Assembly (NCBI GenBank): GCA_028829895.1
Contig: CM054181.1
Location: 69,919,259-69,983,258 of the forward strand
Source of the DNA: Sinotaia quadrata
Lineage: Eukaryota; Mollusca; Gastropoda; Architaenioglossa; Viviparidae
Length of the DNA stretch: 64,000 bases
Direction of reading: 5' to 3'
This document shows positions 46,441-57,290 of the stretch, piece after piece (positions within the stretch are counted from its first letter, which is position 1; the number at the start of each line of letters is the position of its first letter). The notes beneath the pieces are model-generated. The model was not told where the DNA came from. It searched no databases and was given only the letters and a program-made list of their open reading frames with translations. A program made the position numbers and the translations under genes.

Positions 46441-47255
46441 TAGTACTTTCTTCTATATAGAAGGTTAGTGGTCCTAGCGTTGTTCTTTGTGTTGTTACTA
46501 AAGGGCTAGTGGTCCTAGCGTTGTTCTTTGTGTTGTTACTAAAGGGTTAGTGGTCCTAGCGTTGTTCTTTGTGTTGTTACTAAAGGGCTAGTGGTCCTAG
46601 CGTTGTTCTTTGTGTTGTTACTAAAGGGCTAGTGGTCCTAGCGTTGTTCTTTGTGTTGTTACTAAAGGGTTAGTGGTCCTAGCGTTGTTCTTTATATTGT
46701 TTCTAAAGGGCTAGTGGTCCTAGCGTTGTTCTTTGTGTTGTTACTAAAGGGCTAGTGGTCCTAGAGTTTGTTCTTTGTATTGTTGCTAAAGGGCTAGTGG
46801 TTCTAGTCTTTGTTCTTTGAGTTGCTACTAAAGGGCTAATGGTCCTAGCGTTTGTTCTTTGTGTTACTACTAAATGGCTAGTGGTCCCAGCGGCTGTATT
46901 TTGTATTACTAGAGGGTTAGTGGTCCCAGCGTTTGTATTTTGTATTACTAAATGGCTAGTGGTCCTAGTCTTTGTTCTTTGTGTTGTTTCTAAGGGTTAT
47001 TGGTCCTAGCGTTTGTTCTTTGTGTTGTTACTAAATGGCTAGTGGTCACAGCGTCTGTATTTTGTATTACTAGAGGGTTAGTGGTCCCAGCGTTTGTATC
47101 TTTTTGTTATTACTAAAGGGCTAGTGGTCCCAGCGTCTGTATTTTAGAGGGTTAGTGGTCCCAGCGTTTGTATCTTTTTGTTGTTACTAAAGGGCTAGTC
47201 ATCCCAGAGTTTGCATTTTTTTTGTTGTTACTAGAGAGCTAGTGGTCCTAGTGGG
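46441..47255. repeat. Minisatellite, about 41-bp unit, about 19 copies
   Basis: GGGCTAGTGGTCCTAGCGTT and CTTTGTGTTGTTACTAAA recur. Left units are near-identical; right units gain TCCCAGCG and length changes. Confidence 0.96.
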
Positions 47256-47324
47256 CATTATCCACAAACCAATACAAGGATAATGGAGAAGAGCTCGTGC
47301 ATATTTAATCAAAGAAGCCCCAAA

Positions 47325-47850
47325 TACATCACATAATGAAACATCAGCCCCAAACGCATCACATACTGAGACGTCCGGCCCCAAACGCATCACATACTGA
47401 GACGTCCGGCTCCAAATGCATCACCTACTGAGACATCAAGCCCCAACACATCACATAATGAGATATCAAGCCTCAAATGCATCACATACTGAGACATCAA
47501 GCCCCAAACATCCCATAATGAGACATCAATCCACAAATACATCACCTACTGAGCATAAAACCCAAATACATAATATACTGAGACACTGAACCCCAAACAT
47601 ATCATATAATGAGACATTAAGTCCCAGAATCGTTGCGTACTGAGACATCAAACCCCAAACACATCAGATACTGAGATATTAAGTCCCGAATACATCATGT
47701 AGTGAGACATCCAGCCCCAAACTCATCACAGACTGGGACATGAAGCCCCAGACTTGTCACATATTGCGACATCAAACTACAGACCCATCATAAGCTGAGT
47801 TATAAAGCCTCCAAATACATCACATATTGAGACCTCAAGATAAGGCAAAT
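47325..47850. repeat. Minisatellite, about 31-bp unit, about 17 copies
   Basis: CCCCAAACGCATCACATACT followed by GAGACATCAAG. Unit length drifts by 1-3 bp. Confidence 0.92.
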
Positions 47851-47867
47851 TGCACAATGAGACAACT

Positions 47868-47990
47868 AGCGCGCGAAATAGGTATTTTAAATATGTGTGA
47901 TGAAATAGGTATTTTAAATATGTGAGATGAAATAGGTATTTTAAATATGTGTGATGAAATAGGTATTTTAAATATGTGTGATGAAATCTT
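47868..47990. repeat. Minisatellite, 27-bp unit, 4 copies
   Basis: GATGAAATAGGTATTTTAAA then TATGTG recurs four times. Confidence 0.96.
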
Positions 47991-48194
47991 GAAGCATTAA
48001 ATCGACAACTTAGCAGTAAGAGCCTTCCATGACGACTGCTCAGGCCACTACCCTAAGAACTTGATACATGTGACGTACTTCACAGATTTAAAAAAAAACA
48101 CGAACTGTTTATTATATTTTCAAAAACAGGAGAGAAAATGACCAGATCCCTGCTGCAATAGAACGAGAGAGGTCACCTAGAAAAGGCATCGTGT

Positions 48195-48495
48195 GTGCAG
48201 TCGACCAAGGCTCGGCATAGTGCAGTCGACCAAGGCTCGGCATAGTGCAGTCGACCAAGACTCGGCATAGTGCAGTCGACCAAGGCTCGGCATTGTGCAG
48301 TCGACCAAGGCTTGGCATTGTGCAGTCGACCAAGGCTTGGCATAGTGCAGTCGACCAAGGCTTGGCATAGTGCAGTCGACCAAGGCTCGGCATAGTGCAG
48401 TCGACCAAGGCTCGGCATAGTGCAGTCGACCAAGGCTCGGCTTAGTGCAGTCGACCAAGGCTCGGATAGTGCAGTCGACCAAGGCTCGGCATATC
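48195..48495. repeat. Minisatellite, 25-bp unit, 12 copies
   Basis: GTGCAGTCGACCAAGGCTCG then GCATA. One unit lacks two bases. All three minus frames stay open and encode one 25-residue cycle in different registers. Confidence 0.97.
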
Positions 48496-49017
48496 TGTAT
48501 ATGTCATTGTTTATGTCGGCACATCTGTACTCGTTGTAAGGAATACATTTTTAACTGACTACAAATTATGGACGCAATTTTCATAATGTAGTAATTTAAA
48601 AATTTTAGTACACTGTTCTGAATGATATAAAACATTTAAAACTTTGTTTTCAAGACACAGAGTACATATTGAATTCTACTTATTTATCCATGCAAAGAAC
48701 CAGATTTAGTATCTGTAACTAACTCAGACATAGTATCCAGAGTACATACATTTGGTTTGATATCGCACACATTCACAGCTGCAATGGGAATGACCTAATA
48801 CTGACAATTATGATGACAACGACATTTTGTTATTATTAATGTATAATGAAATATAAAAAATAGATGACGATGTTGATAATGATGATTCTTTAGACAAAGA
48901 CATATTTTATATACTGAAAAACACATTTTCCTGGAGTGAAATTCAGTTGATTAAACACTATTTAAAACTACTGACGTCACTGAGAAATAAACAACGCACG
49001 GACTCGTTTGATATGTG
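48496..49017. other. AT-rich unique spacer
   Basis: Nothing recognised. Confidence 0.5.
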
Positions 49018-49425
49018 GAATGCGAGTTGAGAACTTAAGAAAACTGTTGACGCCAATATTAAATGTAACAATAAATGCGAGTTGAGAACTTAAGAAACCT
49101 GTTGACGCCAATATTAAATGTAACAATAAATGCGAGTTGAGAACTTAAGAAACCTGTTGACGCCAATATTAAATGTAACAATAAATGCGAGTTGAGAACT
49201 TAAGAAACCTGTTGACGCCAATATTAAATGTAACAATAAATGCGAGTTGAGAACTTAAGAAAACTGTTGACGCCAATATTAAATGTAACAATAAATGCGA
49301 GTTGAGAACTTAAGAAAACTGTTGACGCCAATATTAAATGTAACAATAAATGCGATTTGCTAATTAAAAGAGAACTTAAGAAAACTGTTGAAGCCAATAT
49401 TAAATGTAATAATAAATGCAAATTA
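49018..49425. repeat. Minisatellite, 55-bp unit, about 7.5 copies
   Basis: GCGAGTTGAGAACTTAAGAA and GACGCCAATATTAAATGTAA recur with AAACTG/AACCTG variants. The last unit carries an insertion (TTGCTAATTAAAAG). Confidence 0.97.
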
Positions 49426-49851
49426 AGGCCTCGTGTAGAATGTGGAGAGTGGGTTTGTTTTTTTTAAAATAAAATAAAATTGTAAAATATAACTATGCAT
49501 GAAGTCTTGACACCGATCCAGACTTGAGAGAGTTAGGTAAAAGAAACGGTGAGTAGATCTGGAGGATTATTCAGTCCTTGTATAATCAGAACCCTTTCTC
49601 CCACTCCCCTCCTACTGCCCTTATTGTTTTATTATATAAACAAAACCGAAAGAAATGTTTATTGAACTGAGATGAAGTGATCTATCAGAAAGCTGAATGT
49701 CATTAAAGTTGACGTAGCTAGGTCAGTCACGTGACTTTAACAACAACATTCTCAAGCGACAGCACCATCTAGGTGTGTCAACCTCGATGGCTTATCTGTG
49801 TGGGTCATTTCGATTCGTTTCCCACTCTCCGTTTCTGTTGATGTCGCTGAC
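49426..49851. other. Unique spacer
   Basis: 49690-49850 is CpG-bearing and repeat-free. No exon is recognised. Confidence 0.5.
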
Positions 49852-50250
49852 CAGGCCAGACTGATAAAGACATCAACGTGTTCAGTTAATGAATAGTACA
49901 AAAACAAACTTCATAATTTTTGCCAGGCCAGACTGATTAAGACGTCACCGTGTTCAGTTACTGAACGGTATAATACATACATCGTAATTTTTGCCAGGCC
50001 AGACTGATTAAGACGTCACCGTGTTCAGTTACTGAACGGTATAATACATACATCGTAATTTTTGCCAGGCCAGACTGATTAAGACGTCACGTACTCATTT
50101 ACTGAACGGTATAATACATACATCGTAATTTTTGCCAGGCCAGACTGATTAAGACATCACCGTATTCATTTACTGAACGGTATAATACATACATCGTAAT
50201 TTTTGCCGGGCCAGACTGATAAAGAATTCACCGTGTTCAGTTACTGAACA
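49852..50250. repeat. Minisatellite, 71-bp unit with palindrome, about 6 copies
   Basis: GCCAGGCCAGACTGATTAAG, ACGTCACCGT and GTTCAGTTACTGAAC (7-bp arms, one-base centre) recur. Two units carry CATTTACTGAAC, which breaks the palindrome. Confidence 0.96.
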
Positions 50251-50259
50251 GGATAAAAC

Positions 50260-51110
50260 AAATAGTAGTATTTACAATGCCAGTATAATGCAAATTTCAC
50301 TGGGTTTACAAGCAAAATAAAATTCAAACCTCAGTGGATTTACCAGTACAATATAAAGCAAACGTCACCAGATATAGCATCATAATTTAAACACACGTCA
50401 TTGGATTTATAAGCATTGTAATGCAGACCTCACTTGATTTACCTGCATAAGACAAATATTACAGTACGAAAATAATATAATAATGTATACGTCACTGCAT
50501 ACTTTGCTGCTAGCATAATTTACGTCACGTCTCTGTTATCATAATGTAATGAATGCGTCACTGCAAGCATTACATTTTTCATATATCATTGTTAGCCTAT
50601 TACATATCATTATACATATCATTATACACGTCACTGCAACCAAAATATAATGTAGACATCACTGTAAGCATAAAGCAGTGTGTATGCCACTACAAGCATA
50701 ATATATGCGCACTTCATTGCTAGCCGAGTATATGTATTCGTCACTGCTAGCATAATAGAATGCATGCGTCACTATAGAACACATACCTTACTGCAGGCAT
50801 AATTAATGGAAACGTATCTGCCAACATAATGTAGATGTCACTACTGAGAGGATATAATGCACACGTCTCTAGTACAATGTAGAAGTCACTACAACCAAAT
50901 TTTAATGTAGACTCACTGTAAGCATAATGTAATGCATATATCATTTCGAGCATAAATATATGCATACATCACTACTAACATAAAATAATGTATGCATCAT
51001 TGCAAGCATAATATAGGTATACATCTTTAATGCATACGTCACTGATAGCATAATATATACGTCATTGCTAGCATAATATAACGATTCACTGTAAGAATAA
51101 TATAATGCTA
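50260..51110. repeat. Degenerate array, about 30-bp unit, about 25 copies
   Basis: GCATAATATAATGCATACGT followed by CACTGC-AA recurs with heavy divergence. CGTCACT is the best-kept core. Confidence 0.8.
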
Positions 51111-51829
51111 ATGAAAATGAATTAATCAGCATGTAGTAATAATGACTTTTTCGGTTTTGATCATAATATGAATCGTGACGCCTTTCTAGCATTATATAAT
51201 AATTAATTTTAATGAAGGCATCGTTCTAATAGCGTAATATAATCATAATATCAATTATTTCGTCACTAAATTTCTCAGAATAGTTATCACTAGTTTGTTA
51301 TCCTTGATTTTTGCTCTGCTACCAATTCATTATATTCTTCAAATATTAATATGGCCACTTGCAACCAAATGAATAGATATTTTTTTTTTTATAGTAGAAG
51401 CCAAAATAATTTTTTAAAAGCAAAATGCATGATAAAAATCAACACAAACTTCTTACTAATGACATTTTGACTTTAGCATAATCACTTCGGAAAATTCCGG
51501 AACTGATAGCTGTTTGTTTGAAAATATGTAGAAGACAAGTATTGTGAGAAGGTGTACTATTTGTGTTTATAGGCAGTACACTCTCAGAATCACCAAATAA
51601 CGGGTGATGATCACTTCCAAACTTGCGACTGTCTATTACAGTCTAAGATAATACCTACTGGACTATACAAATAAGTGAAATTTCTTCCAGTAAAGTTTGC
51701 TTTGTTTTTTTTTTTTAATGGTTGCTTTTTTGTTTGTAAATGCTTGTTTGTTGATTCCTTTACTTTCAGTGTTTCATTGAAAAGTTATAGTGGCTGGCTG
51801 TTGATAATGCTGAATTACACCAAGGGTGT
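51111..51829. other. AT-rich unique spacer
   Basis: T runs at 51379-51390 and 51705-51717. No exon is supported. Confidence 0.5.
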
Positions 51830-52240
51830 TAAACGAGCAAGAACGTCTGCAGAGTGCGGAATACTAATTGCCAACCCAGGAAGTGACCTTGAAAGAGTGC
51901 GAGATAGCTCCACCAGCCCGACCCACCTCTCGAGCAAAAAGCGCGCCAATCTCAACAGCGCTCTTTAGCGGGACTAGTATTAGTATAGTAAAGGGAGATC
52001 ACGCCCGTCATTGTTCCACACAAGTCTCCAGTGACTAAGAACTATGAAGTTTGTGCTGCAAGACTGACCAAAAGCAAACTGTTAGTCCAAGTTTGTTTAG
52101 TCGGTTTTTCGGAGTGTAATCAGTGTCAATCATTCAAATTCAGTCTCGAGACTTCGTCAGGTCGCGACGAGTGAATCACAAAGACTGTGTTGAAAAGGAA
52201 TGTTTTCAAGATGGCCGCTATGGATTAGAGTTGCTAATCC
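51830..52240. promoter_or_regulatory. CpG-bearing unique island, possible promoter/5' exon
   Basis: The segment has GC-richer, repeat-free sequence with clustered CpG (GAACGTCTGC, CTCGAGC, AAGCGCGCC, GTCGCGACG) between AT-rich flanks. CAAGATGGCCGC near 52209 is a strong start context, but its frame stops after five codons. This is more like a 5' untranslated region or promoter than coding DNA. Confidence 0.25.
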
Positions 52241-52299
52241 TCAAACAAACAAATGCATACACAAAAATTATTCATTCCAGTAAAGTTATATTGTCTCTG

Positions 52300-52450
52300 T
52301 GAATAAGATACTAAGTGAAGAAATGAACAAGAGGATTTGTGATATTGTCTTTCTGTGAAGTTTATAGTGAAGAAATTAGCAACAGGGTTTGTGACATTGC
52401 CTTTGGTATAAATTTATAGTGCAGAAATTAACAAGAGAATTTGTGATTGG
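52300..52450. repeat. Diverged duplication, about 58-60-bp unit, 3 copies
   Basis: GTGAAGAAATGAACAAGAGG, GTGAAGAAATTAGCAACAGG and GTGCAGAAATTAACAAGAG mark three units. Confidence 0.8.
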
Positions 52451-52789
52451 TGTGGGTTACTGAGCTGTTCAGTTGTCAATGGATGGATGGATGGACATTT
52501 AGGCAAGCTCTACCACTCGATCAGCAAACCACCCTATCCCACCCAATCATCCCTGCAGCGCCGCACCCATTAATTCATATCCACAAGAGACTCTCAGAAA
52601 ATTTTATATAATTTTAAAATAATTATTCCACTTTTAAAATATAATACATTTTTAATAATTCCACTTTTAAAAAAATAACTATTCAACTTTTGTAATAATA
52701 ATTCCACTTTAAAAAGAAAACCAAAGTAGAGTGAAACAATAGCAAATCTTTAGTTAGGGGTGATGGTAGTGGAGGTGTTATGTTAATGA

Positions 52790-52920
52790 AACATTGAAAT
52801 ATAAGGGAAATATTGAATAACACGGGAAATAATGATTAATAAGGGAGTAAAGAATAACAAGGGAAGTAATGATTAATAAGGGAGTAAAGAATAACAAGGG
52901 GAGTAATGAATAACAAAGGG
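52790..52920. repeat. Short tandem array, about 18-37-bp unit
   Basis: AATAACAAGGGAAGTAATGA and TTAATAAGGGAGTAAAG alternate. Confidence 0.85.
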
Positions 52921-53029
52921 AAATAGAGGGCATAAACAAATTGAGAGTGAAAAGGATGACCAGAAGAGAACAAGAATAACAAGGACAAGTAAAAGAGTGA
53001 GCTAAAATATCTTTAAAATATGAGCTTAA

Positions 53030-53600
53030 CCTGAAAGACTGAGCCAAAGATAACAAAATGCTGAAATAAAGATAGAAAAGTCTGAGTTAACGATAGCAAA
53101 AAGCTTGTGCTCAAGATAGGTCAAAGTTAAGAAAACGATAGCAATGGTCTGAGCTAAAAGATAACAAAAACTTTGAGGTAATGATTAGCAAAACGCTAAG
53201 CTAAGCTGCTGTAAAATACTGAGTTAAAAATAGCCAAAAAAAAGTTGCACTGAAGAATATAGTAAAAATACAAGCTAATGTAAAAGATAGCCAAGATGTG
53301 AGCTAAAGAATATTGCAAAAATAAAAGCTAAGTTAAATGATAGCAAGTTTGAGTTAAACTTAAACAAAATGCTGAGATAAAGATAGCAAAAGGCTGAGTT
53401 GAATTATAACCAAAGACTGGGCTAAGGAATGAATAAAGGCCAGAGCTACTAAACACTGTGAAATGCCGAGTTAAAGATAGCAAAATGTTGAGTTACAGAT
53501 AGCAAAATGTTGAGTTATAGATAACAAAATGTTGAGTTACAGATAGCAAAATGTTGAGTTACAGATGAGTTACAGATAACAAAATGTTGAGCTGCAAGAG
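53030..53600. repeat. Minisatellite, about 22-bp unit, degenerate to the left
   Basis: GAGTTACAGATAGCAAAATG then TT is regular at 53460-53590. Diverged forms extend leftward. Confidence 0.88.
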
Positions 53601-55029
53601 GAAAATTTTATGAAATAAAAAGGATCAAAAGGGGGGAAACACAATGATAACAAATGAGAGGGAGGCATACAGAAAAACAGACAAAACAAGCAGGCAGTTA
53701 AACACGGGGACAGCGAGAGAGAGAGAGAGATGTTTGTATTTGTTTATGCGTGTGCATAAAAATCAACTGAAAACTAACTTTTTACTATATATAGTGACCA
53801 TGCTGCGTGCGCCAGATCTTGACTCACTGACGCAATCATAAAAGGGGAAAATAAAAATCACATTGCTGCTGCAAAAGGCTGAGCTGACTAAGTATCAAAC
53901 CTCAGTAAGTAAAAATACTTTCTTAAAAAAAAAAAAGGCATAAACTGACGCCCATGTTCAAAGACAACCAAGAATGTGCCAATAAAGGAAGGAACATGGT
54001 TTTCTTACAGCTGCCATATCCTGGCGCGAGGGGAAGTAGTACTCAAGTAAACTTGTTTGTTGTTGTTTTTACTTGTCCCTTTTATGGCGAGGGGCTTTAA
54101 CAAGTGGGCGCTTGGCGAGGGGAAAATAAAGAAGAAAAGTGGCAGTTAGCCGAAGCAAGTGCCTTCTCCGTAACCACGCGACTTACTAGAGATTGGTGAA
54201 GGGTCCACAGACTCACATTTCAGTTTTAATTATGCATTCCTTCACTAAGCCTGTGAAACGTATGTAGGGCATTAACCAGCATTCATTTGAACAGTACCCT
54301 ACTCGTATTTCCGAATTCATTATGCATTCTTGTACTAAGACATAGACATTGTAAATAGGCCAGTGACCAGTGTTCATGGAAACAGTAAAATTAATCATAT
54401 TTTGGCGTTAATAACTCATTTGTTCGCTAAACTATAACTAGGGTAACAGCTTGTATTCATTTCAAACTGTTAAATACTGTTATGTACTACTACTAGCAAT
54501 AATAATGAAAATGCCCTTCCACATCCAATCAGTAAAAGACAACTGGTTATGCTTTGTGTGAGTTTTGCGGTCTACATTTTGCAGATAATATTTTTATGTG
54601 AAGAGAAACAGTCACTGAAATATTGTTGTTGTTTGTGTGTGTGTGTGTGTGTTGGGTGGAGTATCATGACGGAAACCGAGATCGCTAGAATAACTGTAAC
54701 GGTTATAGAAGTAACTGTATTGGGAAGTCACTTGATTGGAGAGAAATATCTAACAGATACTTAGCAAAAACGTTTTCTCATCCCCCCCCCCCCAAACAGA
54801 TGAGTTCTAGGTTTTGACTTCAGAGAGCCTAAGACTGGGGCACTGGGTTATGTCGAAGTATTTTACTGAAGATTTCAAAGGGTCCCAGATCAACATTGGA
54901 ATACGTCATGAAAAGCAAAGCGCAACTCCTACGGTCAACGTATCTTTTCATTTTATCAACTGAAACAAGGAAGTCGCTTTAGTCATGTATTTAAGCCGGT
55001 TAATGGGAACTTCCTTTACTTTTGCTTCT
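53601..55029. other. Unique spacer, last CpG-bearing block before the CpG-poor region
   Basis: 54015-54190 has GGCGCGAGGGG and GGCGAGGGG words. A (GT)n lies at 54634-54652 and a C run at 54782-54792. No exon is supported. Confidence 0.5.
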
Positions 55030-55272
55030 CTTGTGTAAATACAGGTATTTGTGATATATATATATATTACCATTTCACACATGGATTCTTCACTTGTGTA
55101 AATACAGGTATTTGTGATATATATATTACCATTTCACACATGGATTCTTCACTTGTGTAAATACAGGTATTTGTGATATATATATATATTACCATTTCAC
55201 ACATGGATTCTTCACTAGTGTAAATACAGGTATTTGTGATATATATATTACCATTTCACACATGGATTCTTC
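55030..55272. repeat. Minisatellite, 63/59-bp unit, 4 copies with alternating (TA)n
   Basis: TTGTGTAAATACAGGTATTT and ACCATTTCACACATGGATTC recur. The internal TA run is long, short, long, short in successive units. Confidence 0.96.
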
Positions 55273-55789
55273 ATTTTCTTTCATTACATAATGTTTGCTT
55301 TTCTTGTGTGAATTTAGCACTTTTGTGTAAATACAGGTATGCTGGTTGCTGTTGATATTTATGTGTTATTTTGTTGCTTCCACATTAAAAAAAAAAATCA
55401 TTGGCAGAAGTTTTCATAAAATATAATCTTTACTTAAAATGAAGGAGATAGTTTTAACTATTATAATTCTTGTGTCTCTTAACTCTTATTTTATTGCAAA
55501 GAATTATGTTTCATCATGAAAAATACCTCTTTAGTATTTTACTCATATAAATTAAAAATTAGTTGGCAGTATTTCTTTCTTTAATAGAAAATTATTGTGT
55601 GTGTGTGTGTGTGTTTCTTTCTGGTTTTTATTTATTTATTTTTTTAATGGTTGTACATTTACTCTAACACTGTGAATAAAATTGTAAATTTTCGTTGTTA
55701 AAACTAGCAAATTTCAACAGCTAATCTTATTAATATATGCGGTAAAATAAATCCCTGAATAATTTTAAATTACACACAGTGATGTTAGC
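55273..55789. other. AT-rich spacer, CpG-poor
   Basis: It has a (GT)n run near 55597-55613. Nothing else is recognised. Confidence 0.5.
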
Positions 55790-56440
55790 ATTTACCTCAG
55801 TAGTTGGCTAAAAAGAGTGATATTAAGAAGTGCACTGGTTGTTTGCCTATAGTCTATTATATAAAGTGGTATTGCCATCGACCATTGTGGTTGAGTTACA
55901 GTCATAGAATGGTGCTAGAATCTACCTCAATAGTTCACCAAATAGTGTGGTAACAGTATCTATCTCTGTACTTGAGTTTTAGACCATTACATAGAGTTTC
56001 ATTATTATTTACCACTTTGGCTGACTGACAGTCCACTAAATAGTTTGGTTAAAGTATCTATCTCTGTAGTTAGCTTTTAGTCCATTATATAGTTTGGTTA
56101 AAATATTTATCTCTGTAGTTAGCTTGTTTGGTTAAAGTATTTATCTCTGTAGTTAGCTTTTAGTCCACTAAATAGTTTGGTTAAAGTATTTATCTCTGTA
56201 GTTAGCTTGTTTGGTTAAAGTATTTATCTCTGTAGTTAGCTTTTAGTCCACTATATAGTTTGGTTAAAGTATTTATCTCTGTAGTTAGCTTGTTTGGTTA
56301 AAGTATTTATCTCTGTAGTTAGCTTTTAGTCCACTATATAGTTTGGTTAAAGTATTTATCTCTGTAGTTAGCTTTTAGTCCACTAAACAGAGTAGCATTG
56401 ATATTTACTACTGTGGCTGACTGACAGTTCACCAAACAGT
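55790..56440. repeat. Minisatellite, 49-bp and shorter units
   Basis: GGTTAAAGTATTTATCTCTG then TAGTTAGCTTTTAGTCCACT recurs. A shorter form jumps from AGCTTG to TTTGGTTAAAG. Outer copies are diverged. Confidence 0.92.
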
Positions 56441-56939
56441 GATAATAATGTCTTCCCCTGTGGTTAGGCTTATTGTCTGCTATAGAATGGCATCAAAATC
56501 TACCTCAATAAATGGCTTATAATCCACTATACAGAGCAGTAGTAGTGTCTACTATTGTGAACTTAATAGTCCACTACATACAGTGATATTAATATATATC
56601 CCTTTAGATGATTTATTGTCTACTACAACCAAGAATGGTTTTGTCATCAACACTTGTGTTTGTCTTGTAGTCCTCAATAAAGAATGGTACTAGTATCAAC
56701 CCTTGTGGTAGTCAGTTCTCAATATAGAGTGGTATTAGTATCAATCTTTGAGGGTAAACTTGCAATAGAGTGGTATTAGCCTTTATCCATGTGGATGACT
56801 TTGTCCTCAATAAAGAGTTGTATTAACATCTATCCCATGTTTGACTTGTAGAGTTCTAAAGAGTGGTATTATTATCTATCCCAGTTGACTGCTTGTAAAC
56901 TCTACTACATAGAATGGTACTAACATCTAGTTGGCTTAT
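56441..56939. repeat. Degenerate link between two arrays
   Basis: TAGTCCACTA, AGAGTGGTATTA and ATCTATC words recur irregularly. They link the neighbouring arrays as one ancient family. Confidence 0.65.
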
Positions 56940-57290
56940 ATTCCACTACACAGAGGTTCAAGCATCTAATGCAATGGTTGACTTATACCCCACTACATAG
57001 AGTGGTACAAGCATCTAATGCAATGGTTGACTTATACCCCACTACATAGAGTGGTACACGCATCTAATGCAATGGTTGACTTATACCCCACTACACAGAG
57101 TGGTACAAGCATCTAATGCAATGGTTGACTTATACCCCACTACACAGAGTGGTACAAGATTCTAATGCAATGGTTGGCTTACACTCCACCTCACAGAGTG
57201 GTACAAGCATCTAATGCAATGGTTGGCTTACACTCCACCTCACAGAGTGGTACAAGCATCTAATGCAATGGTTGGCTTATCTAATCATGC
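56940..57290. repeat. Minisatellite, 49-bp unit, 7 copies
   Basis: CAAGCATCTAATGCAATGGT and CACTACATAGAGTGGTA recur. Right units have GGCTTACACTCCACCTCACA. Confidence 0.95.

Noticed and set aside
52490..52560. (GGAT)n followed by a C-rich piece as a telomere-like or SINE tail
   Set aside because: Only three GGAT units and no TTAGGG repeats or target-site duplication are seen.
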